A stretch of DNA of 64,000 bases from positions 310,001-374,000 of the forward strand of contig NZ_VOSC01000005.1 of the NCBI RefSeq assembly GCF_007997385.1, given 5' to 3'. The stretch comes from Seonamhaeicola algicola (GTDB lineage Bacteria; Bacteroidota; Bacteroidia; Flavobacteriales; Flavobacteriaceae). Each line of letters begins with the position of its first letter. Position 1 is the stretch's first letter. The position numbers and the translations under genes are program-made. The notes beneath the pieces were generated by a model. That model was not told the origin of the DNA and ran no database searches. It worked only from the letters and a program-made list of their open reading frames with translations. Of the stretch, positions 53,441 to 63,957 are shown in pieces.

Positions 53441-54829
53441 ATGACATTAATAAAATCAATATCAGGAATTAGAGGCACAATTGGTGGTGCAGTTGGCGAA
53501 AATTTAACTCCAATAGATGCTGTTAAATTTGCAGCGGCTTATGGTGCGTGGGTTAAACAAAACAGAAAAAAAGACAACTACACAGTGGTTGTTGGTAGAG
53601 ATGCAAGAATTTCTGGTAAAATGATACAGAATTTGGTAATGAACACCTTAATAGGTCAAGGTATTAATGTGGTTAATTTAGGATTATCTACAACACCTAC
53701 CGTTGAAGTTGCAGTGCCAATGGAACATGCCGATGGTGGTATAATATTAACAGCAAGCCATAACCCAAAACAATGGAATGCGTTAAAATTACTAAATGAA
53801 AAAGGTGAATTTTTAGATGCTGAAGAAGGTGCTAAAATATTAGAATTAGCAGAAAGTAATACCACAGATTTTGCTAACGTTGATAGTTTAGGAAAAATCA
53901 CTAAAAATGATGCTTATATAGATTTACATATTATTGAAGTGCTAGATTTACCTTTAGTAACCGTAAAACCTATTGAAGAAGCTAATTTTAGAGTGGTTGT
54001 TGATGGTGTAAACTCAACCGGTGGTATAGCAATTCCGCTACTTTTAGAGCGTTTAGGTGTTGAAGTTATTAAATTGTATTGTGAACCAAACGGACATTTT
54101 CCGCATAACCCTGAACCTTTAAAAGAACATTTAACCGATTTATCTGAGGCTGTAAAAAAACACAATGCCGATTTTGGTATAGTAGTAGATCCTGATGTAG
54201 ATAGATTAGCCTTTATGGATGAAAATGGCAATATGTTTGGTGAAGAATATACTTTAGTAGCCTGTGCAGATTACGTATTGAGTAAAACACCAGGAAACAC
54301 AGTAAGCAACATGAGTTCTACCAGAGCTTTACGCGATGTAACTGAAAAACACGGAGGCACCTATGAAGCAAGTGCTGTAGGCGAAGTAAATGTTGTTAAA
54401 TTAATGAAAAAGAATAATGTAGTTATTGGTGGCGAAGGTAACGGTGGTATCATTTACCCATCATCTCACTATGGGCGCGATGCACTTGTTGGTGTGGCGC
54501 TATTTTTAAGTTTATTAGCTGAAAAGAAAATGACGGTTAGTGAGCTAAGAAACACATACCCTAACTATTTTATGAGTAAAAAGAAAATTGAATTAACACC
54601 AGAATTAGATGTTGATGCTGTTTTAAAAACTATAGAAAACAGATATCAAAATGAACAACTAACAACCATTGATGGGGTAAAAATAGATTTTCCTGAAAAC
54701 TGGGTACATTTAAGAAAAAGTAACACTGAGCCTATTATTAGAATTTATACCGAAGCAAAATCACAAGATGAAGCCGATGCCTTAGCTAATAAATTTATTA
54801 CAGAACTTAGTGATATTGCTGGTATTTAA
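53441..54829 (+). CDS. glmM: Phosphoglucosamine mutase
   Basis: A 462-residue phosphohexomutase, start at the ATG at 53441 (MTLIKSISGIRGTIGG). The phosphoserine loop is TASHNPKQWNALK, metal-binding DPDVDRLAFMD follows, the sugar-binding loop is GGEGNGG, and RKSNTEPIIRIYTE is the phosphate-binding end. These motifs and the length fit the Bacteroidota GlmM branch that makes glucosamine-1-phosphate for peptidoglycan and LPS; a phosphomannomutase role cannot be fully excluded. Terminator follows. Confidence 0.88.
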   Translation: MTLIKSISGIRGTIGGAVGENLTPIDAVKFAAAYGAWVKQNRKKDNYTVVVGRDARISGKMIQNLVMNTLIGQGINVVNLGLSTTPTVEVAVPMEHADGGIILTASHNPKQWNALKLLNEKGEFLDAEEGAKILELAESNTTDFANVDSLGKITKNDAYIDLHIIEVLDLPLVTVKPIEEANFRVVVDGVNSTGGIAIPLLLERLGVEVIKLYCEPNGHFPHNPEPLKEHLTDLSEAVKKHNADFGIVVDPDVDRLAFMDENGNMFGEEYTLVACADYVLSKTPGNTVSNMSSTRALRDVTEKHGGTYEASAVGEVNVVKLMKKNNVVIGGEGNGGIIYPSSHYGRDALVGVALFLSLLAEKKMTVSELRNTYPNYFMSKKKIELTPELDVDAVLKTIENRYQNEQLTTIDGVKIDFPENWVHLRKSNTEPIIRIYTEAKSQDEADALANKFITELSDIAGI

Positions 54830-54871
54830 AATACTACATTAGTAAAATAATATCGAAATTATGTAAATATT

Positions 54872-54898
54872 GGTCGTTTGTATAAACGGCCTTTTTTT
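54872..54898 (+). terminator. Terminator after glmM
   Basis: GGTCGTTT / AAACGGCC stem with one wobble, loop GTAT, followed by a T7 run. Confidence 0.88.
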
Positions 54899-54931
54899 AT
54901 GGTTAAATTTACCTAAACCATCAATATTACC

Positions 54932-56464
54932 ATGACATTAAAAAACTACTTATTTTACGTTCTAGCTTGTTTTACAATTGTATTTACATCGTGTAATTCA
55001 AAAAAAAATACATCACAAAAAACTGAAAAACCAAACATAGTTTTAATAATTGCAGATGATGTTAGTTGGGATGATACACAACCTTACGGGCACCCAAGTG
55101 TAAAAACACCACATTTAAATAAAATGGCTAATGAAGGCATGCTTTTTAAAGAAGCATTTTTAACAACAAGTTCTTGTAGCCCAAGCAGAACAAGTATTGT
55201 TTCAGGCTTATATCCGCACAACACTGATGCCGAACAATTGTCATGGCCATTACCAGAAAATAAAAACACGTTTGTACAGGCTTTAAAAAATGCAGGGTAT
55301 TGGACAGGTTTAGCAGGTAAATATCATATGGGAGATCCTGTAAGAGATGATTTTGATACACTTTTAGAAATGCAATGGATAGACGCGCCAATTGGTTTAG
55401 ATAGACGTTTAAAAGGAGATGGCAGTGGTTGCGATGAATGGATTAAACTTTTAAAAGAAAGACCAAAAGACAAACCATTTTTTACGTGGTTAGCTTCTTT
55501 TGATGCTCACCGTCCGTTTTATGAGGGTATTAGTGATAATCCTTACAGTCCAGATGATGCTGTAATTCCTCCATACATGCCAGAAACTGAAGCTACAAAA
55601 AAAGATTTTGCCCTATATTATGATGAAATTTCTAGAATGGATGATTACATTGGTAAAGTAATGGCAGAACTTGAAAAACAAGGCGTTGCTGAAAACACCG
55701 TTGTATTATTTATTTCAGATAACGGTAGAGCTTTTCCAAGAGATAAAACAACCTTGTATGATGGTGGTATAAAAACACCATGGATAATTAAATGGCCAGC
55801 TAAAATTAAACCAGGTACTGTAAATACCAATTTAGTAAGCTCAGTTGATATTGCGCCAACATTTTTAGAAATAGCAGGTTTAAAAGCATTGCCTGAATTT
55901 GAAGGTGTTAATCTACTACCAACACTTATTGATACAAGCAAAAAAGTAAGAGATTATGTGTATGCTGAAGATCATTTTCATGATTTTGAAGATTATACAC
56001 GTGCTGTTAGAACCAGCAAATATAAGTACATTAAAAATTATTATCCAGATTTACCAAACACGCCATCTGCAGATATTATTAGAGATTTAACATGGAAAAG
56101 CATGAAGGAAGAGCGCAATAAAGGTACTTTAACCAAAGCACAAATGCATTGTTTTGAAATACCAAGGCCAGAAGAAGAACTTTATGATATTGAAAAAGAC
56201 CCTTATGAGTTGCATAATTTAGCGCAGAATAACGATTATGATTTTGTTTTAAATGAAATGCGTATGAAATTAAAAACCATGCGTGAAACCACAAACGATT
56301 TTTTACCAACACAAAGAACACCAGACGATTTTGTTAGGGAAACAGGGTATCCTACAAAATACAGAATACGCCCAAGACCATCAAAAGCAGTGTACATGAA
56401 GGCAAGAGAAGAAGGGCGTGTATTAATGAATCCAAATTTTGAAGATACAACCCCCAAAAAATAA
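54932..56464 (+). CDS. Sulfatase lipoprotein (family S1)
   Basis: A 510-residue lipoprotein (lipobox FTSC, Cys21). The formylglycine site is C82-S-P-S-R86 in SSCSPSRTS, followed by GLYPHN. Metal-binding residues lie in IIADDVSWDD (near 40) and in FISDNGRAFPRDKTT. The order LAGKYHMG, FFTWLASFDAHRPF and YDEISRMDDYIGKV is that of heparan N-sulfatase-like S1 enzymes. It cleaves sulfate from polysaccharides at the cell surface. A cysteine in the site means activation by a sulfatase-modifying factor encoded elsewhere. Its stop abuts that of the opposing acyltransferase gene. Confidence 0.92.
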   Translation: MTLKNYLFYVLACFTIVFTSCNSKKNTSQKTEKPNIVLIIADDVSWDDTQPYGHPSVKTPHLNKMANEGMLFKEAFLTTSSCSPSRTSIVSGLYPHNTDAEQLSWPLPENKNTFVQALKNAGYWTGLAGKYHMGDPVRDDFDTLLEMQWIDAPIGLDRRLKGDGSGCDEWIKLLKERPKDKPFFTWLASFDAHRPFYEGISDNPYSPDDAVIPPYMPETEATKKDFALYYDEISRMDDYIGKVMAELEKQGVAENTVVLFISDNGRAFPRDKTTLYDGGIKTPWIIKWPAKIKPGTVNTNLVSSVDIAPTFLEIAGLKALPEFEGVNLLPTLIDTSKKVRDYVYAEDHFHDFEDYTRAVRTSKYKYIKNYYPDLPNTPSADIIRDLTWKSMKEERNKGTLTKAQMHCFEIPRPEEELYDIEKDPYELHNLAQNNDYDFVLNEMRMKLKTMRETTNDFLPTQRTPDDFVRETGYPTKYRIRPRPSKAVYMKAREEGRVLMNPNFEDTTPKK

Positions 56465-57346
56465 TTATTTAGGTTTTTTGTGGCTATGTTTCCAGCGTTT
56501 GTGTGTCCAAAAATAGTAAGCAGGTTGCTTGTATATTTGTTGTTCTAATTCGGCTAAAAACAAATCGGTAAGCGCGTAGTCTGGGTATTTTTTTGAATCT
56601 TCAGCAAGCGTAATAACTTCGGCTTCATAATGCCCGCGTTTTACTTTGTTTATTTTTAAATAAGCTGTAGTAAAATCTAGTTTTTTAGCCAAACGTTCGG
56701 CACCCGTAAAACAAGGCACATCAATACCCATAAATTTACCCCAATAAACTTCTTTGGTTACTCGTGGAGATTGATCACTTAAAAAAGCAGTTATAGTTTT
56801 GGTGCCTGCATTTTCTAATTGGGTAATTCTGTTAATAGTTTGTTTGGTGCTTATTAATTCGGTATTATATTTACCTCTAATAGATCTAACAAGCTTATCA
56901 AAATATTTGTTAGCCAAAGGTTTATAAACACCAAGTCCTTTAAAGTTAATATACTTTTCTACTACTAAAGACCATTCCCAACTAGCATAATGTCCGTATA
57001 AAACTATAATACTTTTATTTAAATTTTCAAGGTTTTTTAACGCTTCAGGGTTTTTAATAGCAAATCGTTTTTTTAAATCTTTTTCAGAAATAGACATTGT
57101 TTTAGCCATTTCTAAAAACATATCGCAAAGGTGTTTGTAAAAAGCTTTTCTTATAGAAACTATTTCTTTTTCAGATTTATCAGGAAAAACAAGCTTTAAG
57201 TTGTTGGTTACTACTTTTTTTCTGTAACTAAAAACATGATAAAGCAACACATAAACAGCATCTGAAATTAAATACAGCAATTTAAAAGGTAACTTAGAAA
57301 TAAACCATAATAGCGGATAAACAATAATATAAATTATAAATTGCAT
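56465..57346 (-). CDS. Lipid A biosynthesis-type acyltransferase (LpxL/HtrB family)
   Basis: A 293-residue membrane-bound acyltransferase with one N-terminal membrane segment (IYIIVYPLLWFISKLPFKLLYLI). The HX4E motif is in GHYASWEWSL; SDQSPR and KFMGIDVPCFTGAERLA are the substrate loops and YFWTHKRWKH closes the domain. It adds a secondary acyl chain to lipid A or a related lipid. Stands alone on the minus strand; its stop meets the sulfatase stop without a gap. Confidence 0.9.
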   Translation of the reverse strand: MQFIIYIIVYPLLWFISKLPFKLLYLISDAVYVLLYHVFSYRKKVVTNNLKLVFPDKSEKEIVSIRKAFYKHLCDMFLEMAKTMSISEKDLKKRFAIKNPEALKNLENLNKSIIVLYGHYASWEWSLVVEKYINFKGLGVYKPLANKYFDKLVRSIRGKYNTELISTKQTINRITQLENAGTKTITAFLSDQSPRVTKEVYWGKFMGIDVPCFTGAERLAKKLDFTTAYLKINKVKRGHYEAEVITLAEDSKKYPDYALTDLFLAELEQQIYKQPAYYFWTHKRWKHSHKKPK

Positions 57347-57431
57347 GAATTAATTTTAGATTTGTAGCCGCAAAAGTACATGTTTTTACAAAATAAAAAT
57401 ATGGTATTTTAATTTTAAACGTTAACTCAAT

Positions 57432-58079
57432 ATGAATTTAGATATAATAACAATTGTAATAATTGCAGCCAATGTAGTAGTATCATTAAAAGGTTTTAAT
57501 GATTATGGTTTTTTAGATAAATATAAGTTTCACGTTGGAGGCATACAACGTGGAGAGCAAATACGCATGTTTAGCTCTGGTTTTTTACACGTAGATATGC
57601 AACATTTGCTTTTTAACATGATAACATTATTCTTTTTTGCTAACATTGTTATAGATTTTTTAGGTAATGGTGGTTTTATTTTAGTGTATTTAGGTAGTTT
57701 AATTTTAGGTAATTTATTATCACTTTATTTTCATAAAAACGAATATCATTACAGTGCTGTAGGTGCAAGCGGCGCAGTAACAGGTGTTTTATATGCTGCC
57801 ATTTTACTAAGACCAGAAATGAGTTTGTACATGTTTTTTATTCCAATACCAATTCCTGCATATGTTTTTGGTATTGGTTATTTATTATATTCAATTTATG
57901 GCATGAAAACACGTTTAGGCAACATTGGTCATGATGCGCATTTTGGTGGTGCTATTGGTGGTTATATATTAACATTATTTATGGCATCATGGTTGTTTGA
58001 GCGTAACTTACTCATGGTAATATTATTGGCTGTACCAATTGTATTGCTATTTGTTTTAAAACGCGCAGGTAAACTTTAG
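57432..58079 (+). CDS. Rhomboid intramembrane serine protease
   Basis: A 215-residue membrane protein with six predicted segments. The catalytic Ser is in VGASGAVTGVLYA and the catalytic His in HDAHFGGAIGG; the HVDMQHLLFNMITL segment matches the rhomboid loop 1 and TM2 region. It cuts membrane proteins inside the bilayer; the substrates are unknown. No signal peptide is needed. It is followed by lon after 180 bases of AT-rich sequence. Confidence 0.93.
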   Translation: MNLDIITIVIIAANVVVSLKGFNDYGFLDKYKFHVGGIQRGEQIRMFSSGFLHVDMQHLLFNMITLFFFANIVIDFLGNGGFILVYLGSLILGNLLSLYFHKNEYHYSAVGASGAVTGVLYAAILLRPEMSLYMFFIPIPIPAYVFGIGYLLYSIYGMKTRLGNIGHDAHFGGAIGGYILTLFMASWLFERNLLMVILLAVPIVLLFVLKRAGKL

Positions 58080-58259
58080 TACTTCAAAAAAAAGTTTTAT
58101 ATCTACATGTAATTAATGGCATAAGTATTGACTTTATTATAATGAAATATCAACCATTATATTGTTAATGTGTTGATATTTAAAAGATTAATAGTTTTTA
58201 GTAATCAAAAAAAAAGTAGTGAGTATGTTTTATTATGACATATTGACTTAAAAATATAT

Positions 58260-60710
58260 ATGAAAAAATCTAACTTTATAACGCTTGACAGTTTGTCATT
58301 TCAGGAATTTGATGAAAACTCAGAGTTAATTCCGTTAATGACACCCGAAGATGAAGAGGCTATAAATAATGAAGAGTTGCCAGAAACGCTTCCTATTTTA
58401 TCTTTAAGAAACACCGTTTTGTTTCCTGGTGTAGTTATACCAATTACAGCAGGAAGAGACAAATCTATAAAACTAATAAATGATGCCAACAAAGGCAGTA
58501 AAGTTATTGGTGTTGTGGCTCAAAAAGATGAATCTGTTGAAAACCCTTCAGCAAAAGACATTCACGAAACAGGCACTGTAGCTCGTATTTTACGTGTTTT
58601 GAAAATGCCCGATGGCAACGTAACCGTTATTATTCAAGGAAAAAAACGCTTTAAGGTAGCCGAAGTTTTAACAGAAGCCCCTTACATGAATGCTACTATT
58701 AGAGATTTACCCGAAGCTAAACCAGCCAAAAACAATCAAGAGTTTACTGCTATAATTGAATCAATTAAAGATTTAGCTTTAGAAATCATAAAAGAAAGTC
58801 CAAATATTCCTAGTGAGGCCTCTTTCGCCATAAAAAATATTGAAAGCAATTCGTTTTTGGTAAATTTTGTGTCTTCAAACATGAATTTATCTGTTGCTGA
58901 AAAGCAAGTTCTTTTAGAAATGAACGATTTAAAGCAACGAGCCTTAGCTACATTAAAGCATATGAATGTAGAGTACCAAAGGCTAGAGCTTAAAAATGAT
59001 ATTCAGTCTAAGGTTCAAATGGATATGAGCCAGCAGCAGCGCGAGTATTTCTTACACCAACAAATTAAAACTATTCAAGAAGAATTAGGCGGTGTAAGTC
59101 ATGATGAAGAAATTGAAGAAATGAAAGCTAAAGCCCAAGAAAAACATTGGGATGAAAAAGTAGCTAAACACTTTGAAAAGGAAATAGCTAAATTACAGCG
59201 TATGAATCCGCAGGTAGCAGAGTATTCAATTCAACGCAATTATTTAGAATTGTTTTTAGATCTACCTTGGAATGAATTTAGCAAAGATAAATTCGATTTA
59301 AAACGTGCTAAAAAGATACTAGACAGAGATCATTATGGTTTAGATGATGTAAAAAAACGCATTATTGAATATTTAGCGGTTTTAAAGCTACGAAATGATA
59401 TGAAATCGCCAATTTTATGTCTTTATGGTCCTCCAGGAGTTGGTAAAACATCCTTAGGAAAATCTATTGCCGAAGCTTTAGGGCGTGAGTATGTTAGAAT
59501 TTCTTTGGGAGGTTTGCGTGATGAAGCTGAAATTAGAGGACATAGAAAAACATATATAGGTGCAATGCCCGGGCGTATCATTCAAAGTTTAAAAAAGGCA
59601 GGCACATCAAACCCTGTGTTTGTTTTAGATGAAATTGATAAACTATCAAATTCGCATCAAGGAGATCCTTCTTCAGCAATGTTAGAAGTTTTAGACCCTG
59701 AACAAAATAATGAGTTTTATGATAACTTTTTAGAAATGGGGTATGATCTTTCAAAAGTTATGTTTATTGCCACCTCAAACAGTTTAGCAACCATACAACC
59801 TGCGTTGTTAGACCGTATGGAAATTATAAATGTAACAGGTTATACTATTGAAGAAAAAGTAGAAATTGGTAAACGTCATTTACTTCCAAAGCAATTAAAA
59901 GAACATGGTTTAAATACCGATAACCTTAAAATAGGAAAACCACAATTAGAAAAAATTGTTGAAGGTTATACCAGAGAATCAGGTGTACGTGGTTTAGATA
60001 AGCAAATAGCTAAAATGGTGCGTTTTGCAGCAAAAAATATAGCTATGGAAGAAGATTACAACATAAAAGTAACTAATGAAGATGTTATTGATGTATTAGG
60101 AAGCCCTAAATTAGAGCGTGATAAATACGAAAATAATAATGTTGCCGGTGTTGTAACTGGTTTAGCCTGGACACGTGTTGGAGGCGATATTTTGTTTATT
60201 GAATCTATTTTATCTAAAGGAAAAGGCGCTTTAACAATTACGGGTAACCTTGGTAAAGTCATGAAAGAATCTGCCACTATAGCCATGGAATATATAAAAT
60301 CTCACGCTGATGAATTTGGTATAAATCCTGAGGTTTTTGATAAGTATAACGTGCATATTCACGTGCCAGAAGGAGCTACTCCAAAAGATGGGCCAAGTGC
60401 AGGTGTAACCATGTTAACATCATTAATCTCATTATTCACACAACGTAAAGTAAAAAAGAGTATCGCCATGACAGGTGAAATTACATTACGTGGTAAAGTA
60501 CTACCAGTTGGTGGTATAAAAGAGAAAATTTTAGCAGCAAAACGCGCTAGAATTAAAGAAATTTTACTTTGTGAAGATAACAAACGCGACATTGAAGAAA
60601 TAAAAGCCGAATATTTAAAAGGTTTAACATTTCATTACGTGCAAGATATGAGCGATGTTATTAAAATAGCACTTACAAATCAAAAAGTAAAAAATGCTAA
60701 AAAACTTTAA
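58260..60710 (+). CDS. lon: ATP-dependent protease Lon
   Basis: An 816-residue Lon protease. The N-terminal LON domain ([18 protein letters not shown]) is followed by a coiled helical region, the AAA+ module (Walker [10 protein letters not shown], Walker [20 protein letters not shown] arm) and the serine-lysine protease domain (Ser in DGPSAGVTM, Lys in [13 protein letters not shown]). Full length; the terminator at 60729 follows. It degrades damaged and regulatory proteins. No exact TAnnTTTG precedes it. Confidence 0.98.
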   Translation: MKKSNFITLDSLSFQEFDENSELIPLMTPEDEEAINNEELPETLPILSLRNTVLFPGVVIPITAGRDKSIKLINDANKGSKVIGVVAQKDESVENPSAKDIHETGTVARILRVLKMPDGNVTVIIQGKKRFKVAEVLTEAPYMNATIRDLPEAKPAKNNQEFTAIIESIKDLALEIIKESPNIPSEASFAIKNIESNSFLVNFVSSNMNLSVAEKQVLLEMNDLKQRALATLKHMNVEYQRLELKNDIQSKVQMDMSQQQREYFLHQQIKTIQEELGGVSHDEEIEEMKAKAQEKHWDEKVAKHFEKEIAKLQRMNPQVAEYSIQRNYLELFLDLPWNEFSKDKFDLKRAKKILDRDHYGLDDVKKRIIEYLAVLKLRNDMKSPILCLYGPPGVGKTSLGKSIAEALGREYVRISLGGLRDEAEIRGHRKTYIGAMPGRIIQSLKKAGTSNPVFVLDEIDKLSNSHQGDPSSAMLEVLDPEQNNEFYDNFLEMGYDLSKVMFIATSNSLATIQPALLDRMEIINVTGYTIEEKVEIGKRHLLPKQLKEHGLNTDNLKIGKPQLEKIVEGYTRESGVRGLDKQIAKMVRFAAKNIAMEEDYNIKVTNEDVIDVLGSPKLERDKYENNNVAGVVTGLAWTRVGGDILFIESILSKGKGALTITGNLGKVMKESATIAMEYIKSHADEFGINPEVFDKYNVHIHVPEGATPKDGPSAGVTMLTSLISLFTQRKVKKSIAMTGEITLRGKVLPVGGIKEKILAAKRARIKEILLCEDNKRDIEEIKAEYLKGLTFHYVQDMSDVIKIALTNQKVKNAKKL

Positions 60711-60728
60711 ATAAAAATACATAATGTT

Positions 60729-60772
60729 AAAAATGTCATTTTAAACACCCAGTTTACAATGACATTTTTTTA
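60729..60772 (+). terminator. Terminator after lon
   Basis: AAAAATGTCATT (60729-60740) pairs with AATGACATTTTT (60758-60769), with an inner TAAAC/GTTTA pairing, followed by T residues. Confidence 0.85.
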
Positions 60773-60834
60773 TGAAATAAAAAAAACATAGTATCGTTTT
60801 TAAGATAGATTTACGTTATTTGTACAGTAAATAT

Positions 60835-61854
60835 ATGTTTAGAAAAATTATCACGTTTTATTGTTTGTGTTTTTGCCCCATAATTTTTGCACAAATTGGG
60901 GGTGAACATACGTACCAATTTCTAAACTTAATAACTTCTCCAAGGCAAGCCGCTTTAGGCGGTAAAGTACTAACAAACGTAGATTATGATGTTACGCAGG
61001 CCTTATTTAACCCTGCAACAATTAATATAGAAATGGATAACCAATTAGCTGTAAATTACACCAATTATTTAGGTGGTATAAGTTATGGTACCGCTGCATA
61101 TGCTTATACTTTAGACAGAAGAACCCAAACATTTCACGCAGGTGTAACATACATTAATTATGGCTCTTTTGATGGTTATGATGAACAAGGAAATGCTACT
61201 GGTACATTTTCTGGTGGTGAAGCTGCTTTATCGTTTGGTTATGCTCGTCAAATTGGATATTCAGATTTTTATTTAGGTGGAAACATAAAGTTGATAAGTT
61301 CAAAACTAGAACAATATACATCATTTGGAGCAGCAGTTGATGTTGGCTTACTATATATAAATGAGTATTTAGATTTTAATGCTGCCTTAGTTATTAGAAA
61401 TTTTGGAACCCAAATAACAACATATGCAGGTTTAAAAGAACGTTTACCTTTTGAAGTAAGTTTGGGTTTATCGCAAAAGTTAGAAAATGTTCCTATTCGT
61501 TGGCATGTAACTTTTGAAAACTTACAACAATGGCCTATTGCAAGTTCTAACCCGGCAAGAATTACTAGCGATTTAAACGGAAACCAATCTGATGAAAAAG
61601 TTGGCTTCTTAGGTCAAGTTATTAGGCATACCATTTTAGGTGCTGAATTGTTTCCAGAAGGCGGATTTAACATTAGGTTAGGCTATAATTTTAGAAGAGG
61701 AGAGGAGTTGCGTATTGTAGATCAGCGCAATTTTTCAGGATTATCAGCAGGTATTTCTATCAAAATGAATAAAATGCGTTTTAGTTATACACATGCAAAA
61801 TACACAAGTGCTGCAAATTCAAACTTCTTTGGTTTGCAAATAGACTTAAATTAA
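60835..61854 (+). CDS. porQ: Type IX secretion system protein PorQ
   Basis: An outer-membrane barrel protein of about 339 residues, start at the ATG at 60835 (MFRKIITFYCLCFCPIIFAQ); the TTG at 60820 would extend the signal peptide. The mature start GGEHTYQFLNLITSPRQAALGG and NPATINIEMDNQLAVNYTNYLGGISYG are typical of PorQ, which anchors the attachment complex of the type IX secretion system with PorU, PorV and PorZ. Next to cmk, as often seen in Bacteroidota. Confidence 0.92.
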   Translation: MFRKIITFYCLCFCPIIFAQIGGEHTYQFLNLITSPRQAALGGKVLTNVDYDVTQALFNPATINIEMDNQLAVNYTNYLGGISYGTAAYAYTLDRRTQTFHAGVTYINYGSFDGYDEQGNATGTFSGGEAALSFGYARQIGYSDFYLGGNIKLISSKLEQYTSFGAAVDVGLLYINEYLDFNAALVIRNFGTQITTYAGLKERLPFEVSLGLSQKLENVPIRWHVTFENLQQWPIASSNPARITSDLNGNQSDEKVGFLGQVIRHTILGAELFPEGGFNIRLGYNFRRGEELRIVDQRNFSGLSAGISIKMNKMRFSYTHAKYTSAANSNFFGLQIDLN

Positions 61855-61901
61855 TAAGTTTACTTTACACGCTTTAGTTATTAATTTCTGTAAAATTGAA
61901 G

Positions 61902-61909
61902 TATTTTTG
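61902..61909 (+). promoter_or_regulatory. -7 element of cmk
   Basis: TATTTTTG, exact TAnnTTTG, 18 bases before the ATG at 61927. The -33 region is weak. Confidence 0.5.
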
Positions 61910-61926
61910 CGCTTCAAACTATAAAA

Positions 61927-62622
61927 ATGAATAAAATAACCATTGCCATTGATGGGGTCTCATCAACCGGAAAAAGTACTATAGCTAAACAAATAGCCAA
62001 ATATTTAGGATACATTTATGTAGATTCTGGTGCAATGTATAGAGCTGTTACACTATACGCCATGCAAAATGGTTTAATTACTACCAATGATTTTAATGTT
62101 GAAGCTTTAATTTACCAGTTAAAAAATGTTGAAATTAGTTTTAAATACAATGAAGCGTTAGGTTTTGCTGAAGTGTATTTAAATGGCAGTAATGTAGAAC
62201 GAAGTATTAGAACCTTAGAAGTATCAGGTTTTGTTAGTAAAGTAGCTGCAGTATCTGAAGTCAGACAAAAATTAGTAGCAATTCAGCAACAATTAGGCAA
62301 AGATAAAGGCGTTGTTATGGATGGGCGAGATATTGGTACTGTTGTGTTTCCAAATGCAGAATTAAAAATTTTTATGACAGCATCTGCCGAAACTAGAGCG
62401 CAAAGGCGTTACAAAGAGTTAACAGATAGAGGTGATAAAATTACTTATGAAAGTGTTCTTAAAAATGTACAAGAGCGCGATTATTTAGATTCTACAAGAA
62501 AAGACTCTCCGTTAATAAAAGCAGATGATGCTATTGAAATAGACAACTCTACACTGTCTTTAAATGAACAATTTGATAAGGTGTTGGGCTTGGTAAAAAT
62601 GACTTTAGAAGACACGGAATGA
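61927..62622 (+). CDS. cmk: Cytidylate kinase
   Basis: A 231-residue enzyme: Walker A-type GVSSTGKSTIAKQ (residues 10-22), YVDSGAMYRAVTLY, VMDGRDIGTVVFPNAELKIFMTA and DSTRKDSPL. It phosphorylates CMP and dCMP with ATP. Cytoplasmic. It follows porQ on the same strand after 72 bases and has a possible promoter of its own; a palindromic terminator follows. Confidence 0.97.
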   Translation: MNKITIAIDGVSSTGKSTIAKQIAKYLGYIYVDSGAMYRAVTLYAMQNGLITTNDFNVEALIYQLKNVEISFKYNEALGFAEVYLNGSNVERSIRTLEVSGFVSKVAAVSEVRQKLVAIQQQLGKDKGVVMDGRDIGTVVFPNAELKIFMTASAETRAQRRYKELTDRGDKITYESVLKNVQERDYLDSTRKDSPLIKADDAIEIDNSTLSLNEQFDKVLGLVKMTLEDTE

Positions 62623-62626
62623 ACAT

Positions 62627-62659
62627 AAAAAAGCGCTTTATTAATAAAGCGCTTTTTTT
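62627..62659. terminator. Bidirectional terminator between cmk and the opposing gene
   Basis: AAAAAAGCGCTTTATT followed directly by its exact reverse complement (62643-62658), then T residues; on the reverse strand it is equally good. It ends both cmk and the gene at 62676. Confidence 0.92.
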
Positions 62660-62675
62660 GTGAAATTATCTAAAA

Positions 62676-63830
62676 TTATTTTTCGTTAACTAATTCATAT
62701 TGTTTTTCTAAAGGTACACCATAGGCTGCTTCTAAACCTTCACGAATACTTTTATAAAATTTAGTATCAGGTGGTAAACTTAAATTATTCCAAAAATTGG
62801 CATTATAAGGTAAATCAATTAAATGCGCATCAACGTTTATTCCGTAAGGAACAACTTTAATATTCTTTTTATCTGTAATAACATTATATAAGAATGCTTC
62901 GCCTTTAAAATGAGAGTTTATAACTGGTGTGTTCCAATACTCTTTAGGTATACGGTCTTTTGATAAGTGCCAATCATGCTTATAATAACTTAAAACTAGT
63001 TTTTCGTTTTTATAATTTTTGTAAACAAATAATGTATTACCACGTTCAATTCTATAAATTTTAAACGTATCAACACCTATGAATAATTTTATTTTTTCCC
63101 ATTTTTTTTTGGGGTTTTGCCCTTCAAGAATTACCACATCTTCACCTTCATATGATGAATCTCCAATTTTTTTCCAAATAAATTTTTTTATGTTTCTAGC
63201 ATGCCCAGAATCATTTGGTCTTATAGGGTTAATGTGTGCTACAACATTAATTTGATGCCAATTATGTTTAGGTTTCCATATACGATAATCGGCAGATTTT
63301 CTACTTTCAGCAACTTCAACTTCACCAAAGTAAAAAGCTGGACCTCGGTCTTTTACTTTTATATAATTTTCAACTAAAAGTTTAGCTTGATCTCCTTCTG
63401 TAACGGCAGTTCTAAATAAAAACTCCAATTGATGTGTTTTACTTATAGTATTCTCTTTTAGTTTTTTTAATGCATTAACAACATAGTTGCTGGGTATTAG
63501 TAGTGTAACTTCATTTAATTCGGTAACGGTTTCTTTTAAGATGATTTCTTTTTTTTCCAATTTTAAAAAATCTTCTACCTTTATTTTGAAGGGATCATAA
63601 CCTAAACTAGAAATAGATAAAGAATCCTGAAGTTCATTTTGTGTTATAAAAAAAGAAAACTCACCATCTTCAGTACTTGCTGTTCCTATGTATTTTTCTA
63701 CAATACCAACAGCCACAAAGGGTACGGGTTCATTAAATTCATCTAAAATAATACCTTTTATTTCTATTTTTTGCTGTGCTATTAAAGTAAAAGGTAGTAA
63801 TAGGAATAGGTATGTAATTTTTTTAATCAT
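62676..63830 (-). CDS. CarboxypepD_reg-like exported protein
   Basis: A 384-residue exported protein (signal peptide ending LLPFTLIAQ). Residues 20-105 form the CarboxypepD_reg-like beta-sandwich often found in outer-membrane proteins (IKGIILDEFNEPVPFVAVGI, TEDGEFSF). The remaining 280 residues look beta-rich with many aromatic residues (HNWHQINVVAHINPIRP, IYRIERGNTLFVYKNYKNEKLVLSYY) and are unassigned. No plug and barrel of a TonB receptor are present. Transcribed alone, between two hairpins. Confidence 0.78.
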   Translation of the reverse strand: MIKKITYLFLLLPFTLIAQQKIEIKGIILDEFNEPVPFVAVGIVEKYIGTASTEDGEFSFFITQNELQDSLSISSLGYDPFKIKVEDFLKLEKKEIILKETVTELNEVTLLIPSNYVVNALKKLKENTISKTHQLEFLFRTAVTEGDQAKLLVENYIKVKDRGPAFYFGEVEVAESRKSADYRIWKPKHNWHQINVVAHINPIRPNDSGHARNIKKFIWKKIGDSSYEGEDVVILEGQNPKKKWEKIKLFIGVDTFKIYRIERGNTLFVYKNYKNEKLVLSYYKHDWHLSKDRIPKEYWNTPVINSHFKGEAFLYNVITDKKNIKVVPYGINVDAHLIDLPYNANFWNNLSLPPDTKFYKSIREGLEAAYGVPLEKQYELVNEK

Positions 63831-63881
63831 AAATAATTTAGTTTTTTAGTTTTCTTTAATAGGAGTTTTAGGAATGAAAAA

Positions 63882-63912
63882 TGCGTGCTTAAAAATACTT
63901 TCAAAACACGCA
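63882..63912 (-). terminator. Possible terminator of the edge gene
   Basis: TGCGTG (63882-63887) pairs with CACGCA (63907-63912) across a 19-base loop; on the minus strand it follows the stop at 63958 and is followed by T residues. Confidence 0.5.
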
Positions 63913-63957
63913 CTTTAGTAAAACTAATGTTTTTTTATGTACAATAAAAGTACTTTA

